Positions 56,253-64,000 of a stretch of 64,000 nucleotides of DNA are shown here, in pieces (position 1 is the first letter of the stretch; each line of letters opens with the position of its first letter). The stretch spans positions 744,001 to 808,000 of the forward strand of contig JBAOKB010000048.1 in assembly GCA_037044905.1 (NCBI GenBank). Direction: 5' to 3'. A model generated the notes under the pieces. It searched no databases, was not told where the DNA came from, and saw only the letters and a list, made by a program, of their open reading frames with translations. Source of the DNA: Hortaea werneckii (lineage: Eukaryota; Ascomycota; Dothideomycetes; Mycosphaerellales; Teratosphaeriaceae). Made by a program: the position numbers and the translations under genes.

Positions 56253-58154
56253 ATGTCTTGGCTCAGTAAACTACAAAAGACAGCTGACAAGCACCTGGAC
56301 AAACATTTTGGCTCGAAAAGCTCATCTGCGCAGAACCCGCCGACGTATCACTCTTCGGCAGCAGCACCACCACCGATCCCGCAGCGTCCGCGTGAAGACG
56401 GCGAGAACGAGTTACTCCTACAAACATTCGAATGGCATACTCCGTCGCAACCGCCGGCTCCGAATGAGACACACTCCCCAAACTCCCACTACGCCCGTCT
56501 TACCCGCATTGTGCCCTCTCTGGCAAGCCTAGGTGTTACGGGCTTTTGGTTACCGCCTGGATGCAAGGCCAATGAGCCGTCGGGCGCTGGAAACGGCTAT
56601 GACTGCTACGACATCTGGGATCTGGGCGAATTCGATCAAAAGTTCACCCGCTCGGTAAAATGGGGCTCTCGTGAAGAGCTAAATGACTTGCTGCAAGCGG
56701 CCAAGCAGCAAGGCGTAGAGATTATCTGGGACTCGGTTCTGAACCACAAGACTGCCGGTGATGGGACAGAGGAAACATGGGCGGTCGAGGTCGATGGGGA
56801 AGACAGGCGGGTCGAGACCTGCAGTCCGAAGAAGATTGAGGCGTGGCTGAAGTACGATTTCCCGGGCAGAGCGAGCGCCGGGATGAAGTACAGTAAAATG
56901 AGATGGAGAGCTGAGCACTTCAACGGCACCGATTGGGATCAAAGCAGGGAGAGGAAGGCGATATACAAGCTCATTGACGACCCGGCTTCATTCCCCAAGC
57001 CCGGTCAGGAATCCCAGCAGCCAGCCAACTCAGGGATGAACAGGCTTGCTCGCTTCGCAGGCAAGATCTCAGGCGCTCCACAGACCAGGCCCGGCAAAGG
57101 CTGGGCCGAGGATGTGGACGACCTGCACGGGAACTTTGACTACCTCATGTTCTCCAACATCGACCACCGTCATCCAGAAGTTCAGCAGGAGCTGAAGAAC
57201 TGGGGCGAGTGGATGCTTAATGACACTGGCGTCGACGGCTTCCGACTAGATGCTGTCCAGCACTTTAGTTTCAACTTTTCCAGGGAATGGATCAGTCACA
57301 TCCAGCAAGTGAGCCAGGCTACTCGTGGTAAAGGTGCTATGGTGATAGGTGAAGTCTGGACGGGAGAGGTCTGGCGCATTTTGAAGTGGCTTGATTCTCT
57401 TGGTCAAGGCGCTTATGCCTATGACGCGCCACTGCTCTACAACTTTAGCAGGATCTCAGAGGATGTCCGTATGGGCAGCCCTAATGCGGATCTTCGGACG
57501 ATTGCACGGGATAGTCTAGTGGAGGCGCGACCGCAGAGTGCTGTGACGATTGTCACGAACCACGACACGCAGCCAGGCCAGGCGGTCGCCACTCCGATCA
57601 TGCCGGAGCTCAAGACAGTCTTCTACGCATTCACTTTGTTGCGTCAAGAAGGCGTGCCGTGCGTCTTCTGGGGTGACCTTTATGGGATCCGAGCAGGGCC
57701 TTCGCCGTGTCCGCCAGCCTGCATGGTTCCCGCAAGCGATGGAACCGGCATGCGGAGTCTACTCCCAGATCTGATGCTGGCACGCAGACTCTTCGCCTAC
57801 GGACCACAGAAAGACTACTGGGACGCTATGTCTTGCATCGGGTTCACCCGCCAAGGCTCGCCTGACAAAGCGGGCTCCGGATGCGCTGTCATCATGTCAA
57901 TTGGGGAGCCGGTCGATGAGAATGCCAAGGAAAATGAGCAATGGACGCAGAAGGGGATGGAGATTGGCCAACCTGGCGAGCTCTGGGTCGACATTCTTGG
58001 CGAGCCTGGGAGCCGAGCGCAAGTTCAGATTGGAGACGATGGCTGGGGCTTGTTCACATGCAAGGAGAAGAGCGTTGGTGTTTTCGTCCGACAAGACGCA
58101 GCAGGCGTGGACAAATTCCCAACTGGCTTCAACGTAGATGTGTACACGCAGTGA
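56253..58154 (+). CDS. GH13 alpha-amylase, intracellular (AmyD/GH13_5 type)
   Basis: Cleaves alpha-1,4-glucans inside the cell; fungal relatives are linked to glycogen or alpha-glucan metabolism. One exon encodes 633 residues. There is no signal peptide: the start MSWLSKLQKTADKHLDKHF is an amphipathic helix followed by a Pro/Ser-rich linker. The barrel begins NELLLQTFEWHT; conserved regions are DSVLNHKT (region I), GFRLDAVQHF (II, nucleophile Asp near residue 332), VIGEVWTGE (III, acid/base Glu near 367) and VTNHDTQPGQ (IV, Asp near 437). This set matches the bacterial-type liquefying amylase subfamily, not the secreted TAKA type. The region after FWGDLYGI is slightly shorter than usual. No frame break. 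Confidence 0.92.
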   Translation: MSWLSKLQKTADKHLDKHFGSKSSSAQNPPTYHSSAAAPPPIPQRPREDGENELLLQTFEWHTPSQPPAPNETHSPNSHYARLTRIVPSLASLGVTGFWLPPGCKANEPSGAGNGYDCYDIWDLGEFDQKFTRSVKWGSREELNDLLQAAKQQGVEIIWDSVLNHKTAGDGTEETWAVEVDGEDRRVETCSPKKIEAWLKYDFPGRASAGMKYSKMRWRAEHFNGTDWDQSRERKAIYKLIDDPASFPKPGQESQQPANSGMNRLARFAGKISGAPQTRPGKGWAEDVDDLHGNFDYLMFSNIDHRHPEVQQELKNWGEWMLNDTGVDGFRLDAVQHFSFNFSREWISHIQQVSQATRGKGAMVIGEVWTGEVWRILKWLDSLGQGAYAYDAPLLYNFSRISEDVRMGSPNADLRTIARDSLVEARPQSAVTIVTNHDTQPGQAVATPIMPELKTVFYAFTLLRQEGVPCVFWGDLYGIRAGPSPCPPACMVPASDGTGMRSLLPDLMLARRLFAYGPQKDYWDAMSCIGFTRQGSPDKAGSGCAVIMSIGEPVDENAKENEQWTQKGMEIGQPGELWVDILGEPGSRAQVQIGDDGWGLFTCKEKSVGVFVRQDAAGVDKFPTGFNVDVYTQ

Positions 58155-58690
58155 GCTGAGAACGAACAGCGTCAAATCTGCAAGGCTGCAAAGCGGATTC
58201 CGACGATCTAAATTTGACGGGGAAAAGCCATCGCTACCAGATTGTCCACAATGATCCAAAGTGCATGGTCTTGGAATATGCATCATGATTACTCATCAGC
58301 ATATGCAAGATAGAGCGAAGTGCTATTGCCTGGTTTTAGCAACCTAGCGTACAAGCAAATTTCTAGACATTTCGACAGAGCTCACGGGGGGATGTATCCT
58401 TTCCTTCGGATCATTCTGTCGCCGTCTGAGTCAGGTCGAGTCTCCTTTGATGTCCAACGATGACTCAGCTCCAGCTGCTGGACTTGTGAATGCACATGGA
58501 TGACAGCAACGTGGTGTGCCACCACACGGGTGTATATCAAAAGTGCAAGGTCTTGTGGTGCTTGTCCACCCTTCTACATCGACATTGACCTAACTTTTAG
58601 CTCTGATTCAAAGCCGACTGTGTGACCATGACCAGTCAGCTCATGAACGGCGTATCATTACCGGCTTTTAGATGTCCATCCGGGACTAAA
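58155..58690. other. Intergenic, amylase to lactonase-like gene
   Basis: About 540 bases of flanking sequence. No gene or repeat was seen. Confidence 0.5.
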
Positions 58691-59608
58691 ATGCATATTC
58701 TGAATCTCGGCACTCTCCAAGTGGACGAAGGCTGGTGAGTACAAACACTTCCTGCATTCCATGGCGGCAGGTCTTGACGAAATCTAGGCTCCTACAAGGC
58801 TCTGGGACCGGCTCGAAAAGTAACCCCAATCCTTCAAACCAGCACCGCGATCTGGTACTAGCAGCAGGTTTAATTGATCATCCGGATCTAGGCCTGATAC
58901 TGTTCGAGACTGGATGTGCTGAGGATGTTGATATTAGCTGGGGTGCTCCGTTTACTGACCTCTTCCCCCGAACCGTCTACACTGAAGACATGAAGCTCCC
59001 CAACGCCATTAAAGCAGCTGGATATGATATCACGGACGTCAAAGCGATTGTCATGGGTCATTTACATCTGGACCATGCTGGTGGGCTTGAGCACTTCATA
59101 GGTGAGGATAGACTAACTCGAGGGCACTTACGTTGGGCTCGAATCAAGCTAAGACTCCGCTGCAGGCACCGACGTCCCGATCTACGTTCACGAAGAAGAG
59201 TTCAAGTACGCCTGTTGGGCTGTCGGCACAGGAGCCGACTCAGGGGTCTACCTAGGAGACTATATGAATCTGACCCAGTTGAAGTGGAAGATCTTCACCG
59301 GTGCTCGCTTCGACCTCTGCCAAGGCATTACACTCCATCACGCGCCAGGCCATACTCCAGGGTTGTGCATCATGCAGGTCAATCTGGAAAAGGATGGGAC
59401 TTTCATATGGACTACGGATCAGTATCACGTTGCAGAGAACCACCACATGTCGCATCCCCAGGGCTGGTTGCAACGAGATCAACCGGCTTGGATTAGGAGC
59501 CATCACATGGTTTTGCAGCTGGAGCGTCTTTTCAGAGCGAGACTGATCTTTGGGCATGATAAGGAGACGGTGGATCGATTGATGCGGGAGAAGGAGTTCT
59601 ATGAGTAG
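58691..59608 (+). CDS. Metallo-beta-lactamase-fold lactonase-like hydrolase
   Basis: Resembles AHL lactonases (AiiA/AttM type), which open the lactone ring of bacterial quorum signals; other lactones or esters are equally possible. Exons are 58691-58734, 58788-59101 and 59166-59608, giving 266 residues. The start MHILNLGTLQVDEGW is followed by LILFETGCAEDV. The di-metal motif HLHLDHAGGLEHF (HxHxDH) lies near residue 105. An Ile-Tyr-Val-His-Glu-Glu-Glu segment, the third metal His in LHHAPGHTPGLC, and ARLIFGHDKETV (the last ligand His-Asp) follow in the right order. No signal peptide was seen, so it is probably cytosolic. It lies between an amylase gene and two secreted glycosidase genes. No frame break. 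Confidence 0.85.
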
Positions 59609-60095
59609 GGGCTCAAAGTGAGCCCCGGGGGTCCAACTAACTGGCTTGCGAAACGGAGAGATGCTATGAAGCAGTCGATCTCTCCACTTAGTCATGCCGA
59701 GCAAAAAGCATATCTCCAGTCGTGTTTGTTTTTTTTCTTTCATTTCGCTCGTTGCTGACGGGGTTTTATCCATCGAGGAGCATTTCCACTGTACAGTGGA
59801 AACAAGTCTGGGATAGACGGGGAAAGCTCCAGTAATTGCGGAGCTGCCGTATCCAAAACAATCCTCCCGTTGGCGGATGAATGCCGATCATGAGCTTGAT
59901 CTGGAACATGTCCTGCAGGTTCACGCTGCATGAATAAAGCCGGTCATAGGGTTCTCGTATTTGGGCCTCGGAATGTGGGCACACGAACCGAAACACATGA
60001 TTGACGATGTCCAAATGCCATATAAGAGCGCAATATGCTGTCCGACCCATGTCAATGTGAACCATGAGCATTGACGTTCCAGAGATCAATTGACC
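59609..60095. other. Intergenic, lactonase-like gene to GH43 gene
   Basis: 3' flank of one gene and promoter of the next, with T-rich runs near 59725. No gene was seen. Confidence 0.5.
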
Positions 60096-61562
60096 ATGTA
60101 CTTACCACTTTCTACAGCCTGGTACTTGTTGAGTGCCGTCGGGTTCTCGACAGTAGTCAACGCAGCCAATACAACTTTCTACCCCACGATGAACATGACG
60201 GACACAGATGGCAATCTCATCCAAGCGCACGGAGGCGACATCATCAAAAGTCAAGAAGGCGACGACACCTCCTGGTACTGGTTCGGCGAAGACAAGACCG
60301 GCGAAACGACAAGCGGACACTTCCAAGCAGTAAACTGTTACAAGTCCGCCGACTTCTCAAGCTGGGAATTCGTCGGACCGGTTCTAAGTCCCGTCGAGGG
60401 AACCAACATCTCAAGCGATGCGGTCGTCGAACGACCCAAAGTCATCTACAACAACAAGAACCAGGAATACGTCATGTGGTTCCACAGCGACGACTCGAGC
60501 TACGGCGCCGCCATGGTCGGAGTAGCGACGAGCGAAACCATCGACGGGGAGTACAACTGGCGGGGATCCTTCAAGCCGTTTGGGAACGACAGTCGGGATA
60601 TGACGGTCTGGAAAGACCCCGAGGATGGGTCTGCGTACCTCATCTTCGCCACGAGCGGGAATGCCGATTTGCAGATCGCCCGTCTGACGGACGACTACTA
60701 TGATGTCTCTGAGGCGTTGTACACGTTCCCGGACAAGTACTGGGAAGCTCCGGGAGTGTTCAAGATCGATGGGACGTTCTATCTGCTCTATTCTCGACAA
60801 GATGGTTGGACGCCGACGGATAACTACTACATGACCGCCTCCTCTATGGCAGGACCTTGGTCAGAACCGACTCTTCTCGCTCCGGAAGGCGCCTACTCTT
60901 ACCTAACACAGAACGTGAGTTTCCCTCCGTCCAACACCGCTTACGCACATGGCAACATCTACTGACCGCTCTGCTGCCAGGCCTACGACATCGTCATCGA
61001 CGGATCCGAGCAGACGACCTACCTCTACTACGGCGACCACTGGAGCGGCAACCAGCTCAGCTCATCCACCTACGCCTTCTACCCCGTCATCTCCAACTCG
61101 TCCGGACTGACCCTCCACCGCACGGGAGGCTGGAGCCTAGACATCGAGACGGGTCTCTGGACCGACCTCCCCTACACTCCCCTCACAGCCGCGGACTCAA
61201 CCACACCCGCCTCTTCGCTAATCCCCTGCGACGACGCCTGCGCAGGCGGGATGGCCGCGAACATGACCGCAGAGCAAACATTCACGTTCACCTGGTCCGG
61301 AGACGCGGGGGAGAAGGTCCTAGGGATCCAGTATGTCTACGACGGACCCAAGAACGCTTTCAAGCATATCGGGGTGAGGGTAGATGGGGAGACGCTAGAG
61401 GGGAATGCTTTGCCTGAGACGACACGGGGGACGACGTTCGCGCAGGAAGTCCCGTTTCCCGCGACGTTGCGGGAGGGTTCCGAGGTGGTGTTGACGTTGC
61501 TCGATGCGGATGGGAGCGAGTTTTTCGTGGAGGGGGTGAAGGTGTATACTTTTTTGCGGTGA
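60096..61562 (+). CDS. Secreted GH43 glycosidase (exo-beta-1,3-galactanase-like)
   Basis: Five-bladed propeller enzyme of family GH43; the text resembles subfamily 24, which trims the beta-1,3-galactan backbone of plant arabinogalactans. Exons are 60096-60914 and 60981-61562, giving 466 residues. A signal peptide (MYLPLSTAWYLLSAVGFSTV) precedes THFYPTMNMTDTDG-like opening text, YWFGEDKTGE, VVERPKVIYNNKN, the SRDMTVWKDPEDGSAYLIF strand and YWEAPGVFKIDGTFYLLYS, whose Glu is in the usual catalytic position. From about residue 370 a beta-sandwich domain (ANMTAEQTFTFTWSGDAGEK, KHIGVRVDGETLEG, FVEGVKVYTF) looks like a carbohydrate-binding module. It is convergent with the GH12 gene, 169 bases away. 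Confidence 0.85.
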
Positions 61563-61731
61563 TGCAGAAACAAAGATCTGTAAGGAGCCTTGTTTCAGGA
61601 GGAATAGGGCTTTGAAATTCAGGATACGGAGGGTTGAATTACATGGAAAGAGTTCCTAAGTTTACAAACCACTCCCTGCTCAACTTTTCCTCATTTGTTC
61701 CTGCAGACCACATGACCAATCTTCTCCCCTC

Positions 61732-62676
61732 TTAGGCGATGGTCATACTATAATCCGTCACAGTAAAAACAGCATCCTGGCCCGTAGTCGGCTCCGTGCC
61801 CGCCCCAGCCGAGACCAAGTACTGCGAGCTCGGCAAACCCTGGTTCTCGATCAAGTACGAGATGAACTCGTAAACGTCGCCGCTAAAGCTGTTGATATCG
61901 TTGCCCGATACGGGTAAGAAGGAGAAGACGGCGTTGACGCCGTTGCTGCCGGAGTAGACGTTCCAGCTGTAGCCCGCCAGGTCGACGGTGGCGATGGGCG
62001 TCGCGGAGCCGTCGGCGCCGTAGTTGGCGCTGATTGGACCTGTGGGGATTGAAAGAGGGAGGTCAGTTTTTTCGCGCATCACGCTTGGATTGCTGGAAGT
62101 TTTCAAGTTGTTATGCGATGATAGTACGTACCCACTGCGCCCATAGCCGACAACCAGATCATAACCTCGTACTCGTTCGATCCCCCCGCGGTCGAGGAGG
62201 TGAAGATATCGTAAGCGACGTCCAAGTTGAGGTTAGTGCCGCTGTAGTCCCAGTCCCAGGTCGACTGCATGGACGAGATGGCGCCAATGGTGAGGTCCTC
62301 GGCCGAGTTGACGACGACGTTGGGGTAGGATTTGATCGCGTTGCCGCCGTTCCAGGTCCATCTATTTCAGTAATAGACAGTGATTAGAGCATGTCCCTTT
62401 TACTCTCCCTGGATTTTCTTGTCTGCTCGGAGATGCGAGGTCTACTTACGTCGAGTGCCAGGCGATACTGTTGCCGCTGAGGCTGTCGACCCCGACACAG
62501 CCTTGGCCCGACTCAGCATTGTCTTGGCCCCAAAGGTCGTTATAAAGGACATAGTTCCCGGTTTGAATGGAGGCCCACTGGCCGCAAGAGTCGGCGCGCT
62601 TGGTGATGGTCTTGGAGGGAGCTGCGGCCGCGATGGCGGCCAGAGAGGCAGTTGCGAGAGCAGAGGTGAATTTCAT
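61732..62676 (-). CDS. Secreted GH12 endoglucanase/xyloglucanase
   Basis: Small beta-jelly-roll enzyme that cuts beta-1,4-glucan or xyloglucan. Exons are 62450-62676, 62132-62361 and 61732-62039; the joins write IAWHSTWTWNGG and SAMGAVGPISANYG. It has 254 residues, the normal length. A signal peptide (MKFTSALATASLAAIAAAAP) and a Lys-Arg site suggest a short propeptide. The nucleophile Glu is in NEYEVMIWL (about residue 142), and the acid/base Glu in GDVYEFISYLI (about residue 210). SIQTGNYVLYNDLWGQ near the start is also typical. Whether xyloglucan or cellulose is preferred cannot be told by eye. No frame break. Confidence 0.92.
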
Positions 62677-63787
62677 TTTTCCCTCGAAACAAAGAGATTT
62701 GGAGATTCTGCAAGAATGCTTGGTGCTTTTTCAAGGAATAGCCCTTTAAAAGACGAGTGCCGGACTCGTATAATTGATCGGAAGATGTGAATGGGAAATG
62801 CAAAGGAGAGTGCTGCTGCTCGGAGACCTTTTTAATATTGCCGTCGCGACAGACTGGCTGTCTAAAGCGAGAGTGGAAGGTCTACTTGTATTTCCTACGT
62901 CCTACGTCAGTGCACGGTGTCGATCACCTTCTTCATCTTCTCTCGAAGAACGAAAAGAAGTTTTTCCATTAGATTCTTCCTCCAACGATATTCCACGCCT
63001 ATTACGCAAAAGCAAGTCACTTGGGTACGAGATAGATTGCCTCAGGTCATCTGGGAAAACCCTCCCCTCCCCCTCGGTCCTTCTGTCTTCACATCGGCGA
63101 AGTCTAAGACCGGGTAAGCGAAAGGGGTTGCCCTGTAAACTGAAACGTCCTTCTTAGCTTCAGATTGTCGCCCAGTGGTGGTCCCAGGTCGGTTACAGGA
63201 AGGGGGACAAGGATTCTCCGCTCCAAGCCTCACGGATAAAACCCCGTATTCGGTGGGTTTAATAGAATTGGCCTGAAAGTAACATATTTGTCTCTTATGC
63301 CCTCGTGATCGGATAAGAAGGGGGAGTCTACTACGTATAAGAAAATTTGCCGCCAATGACCGCCGTCCACGGGTCAATGCGTAGATTGTGATGGAGGGTG
63401 GGGGAGGAGGAGGAGGACCAAGTTGTTTCGGACAGACGAAGCATGCAGGGCTAGGGCTGGAGGGGACCTAAGCGAGCCCGGCTGTATCGGATCGGGACGG
63501 ACGAGCCGGGAAAGGCTTGGTGGTCAACCTACCTCCCATATGCTGCCTCCTCTCACGTGCTACTGTACCAGAAAGGACGTTACTTGCCTTTTCAGGGGCC
63601 GATGTGATGTCCATTTATTTAGGACCACGAGAGAATACAAATTGCACACTAAATCATATCACTGTCCTACATGTCGCGCATTCTCGAGCGAAGCATTAAG
63701 TATTAGTCAAGAAAGAGAGACATGGTGATGAGAATCGATTAAGGGAATTCCTTCTCGCATCGAGAAGAAGCAATCCTTAACCCTTTG
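62677..63787. other. Intergenic, GH12 promoter and M24 3' flank
   Basis: About 1.1 kb that must hold the GH12 promoter. A short GGA-repeat patch lies at 63396-63418. Open frames are short and unconvincing. Confidence 0.45.
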
Positions 63788-64000
63788 CTAGACCTGACAA
63801 GCCCCATCCCCACCCTTCTGTATGATGCCGCACATCTCTCTCCCCTTCGGCGCCGGGGTCAAATTCTCATACCCGTCCCTCGTAATCAAAATATCGTCCT
63901 CGATCCGCACGCCGCCGACTTTCCAGTACCGGTCCAGCACGTTCCGGTCGATGAATCGGCTATGATAGGGGTCAGAGAGGAAGACCTGTTCCAGGAGGGA
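63788..64000 (-). CDS. M24 Xaa-Pro aminopeptidase/dipeptidase, 3' end
   Basis: The last 70 residues of a gene that continues past the window's right edge. The text YHSRFIDRNVLDRYWKVGG, then VRIEDDILITRDGYENLT, then APKGREMCGII is the C-terminal end of the pita-bread metallopeptidase fold. The Glu of VRIEDD is the last metal ligand of family M24B, the prolidase-like enzymes that remove N-terminal residues before proline. The stop codon is at 63788-63790. The rest, including the other metal ligands, lies outside the window. Confidence 0.85.
   Translation of the reverse strand, partial: SLLEQVFLSDPYHSRFIDRNVLDRYWKVGGVRIEDDILITRDGYENLTPAPKGREMCGIIQKGGDGACQV

Overview
The window is nuclear DNA of a filamentous ascomycete (Pezizomycotina, probably Dothideomycetes; the class is an inference from gene content and layout). 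The evidence is short GT-AG introns of about 48-110 nt, intron-bearing tRNAs, and orthologues of fungal proteins: Tea4/Bud14, Lhs1, Dbp6, Gpi3, Mir1, a class II cAMP phosphodiesterase and fungal glycoside hydrolases. There are about 22 protein genes and two tRNAs on both strands. No operon, CRISPR array, intact transposon, phage or secondary-metabolite gene cluster was seen.

Left part (1-19 kb): the 3' end of an SMP-30/gluconolactonase-like gene; a Tea4/Bud14 polarity gene with an SH3 domain; a coiled-coil protein; a repeat-rich GPI-anchored wall protein; the ER Hsp70 Lhs1; an intron-bearing tRNA, probably Met; and a six-exon MFS sugar transporter.

Middle (20-44 kb): molybdopterin-precursor enzymes MoaC and MoaA side by side; the helicase Dbp6 divergent from the GPI-anchor glycosyltransferase Gpi3; a GNAT acetyltransferase; the phosphodiesterase; a small, very highly charged secreted protein; and a 1,700-residue protein with a RhoGEF-like core.

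Right part (44-64 kb): a short-chain dehydrogenase; tRNA-Thr; a secreted GH3 beta-xylosidase divergent from a DENN-type (LCHN-like) protein; a two-frame coiled-coil gene; the mitochondrial phosphate carrier; a cytosolic GH13 amylase; a lactonase-like metallo-beta-lactamase; convergent secreted GH43 and GH12 enzymes; and the 3' end of an M24 aminopeptidase. Four of these are carbohydrate-active enzymes, which suggests a life on plant polysaccharides.

The most striking sequence-level observation is that many conserved genes between 1 and 43 kb need single-base frame corrections (tea4, the GPI wall protein, lhs1, moaA, dbp6, the phosphodiesterase, the RhoGEF-like gene), while nearly every gene from 44 to 64 kb reads cleanly. 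I read this as mostly sequencing or assembly indels, not decay. No convincing undescribed multi-gene system was found. The best leads are the moaA-moaC junction, the charged secreted protein, the tandem-repeat wall protein and the structured tRNA intron.
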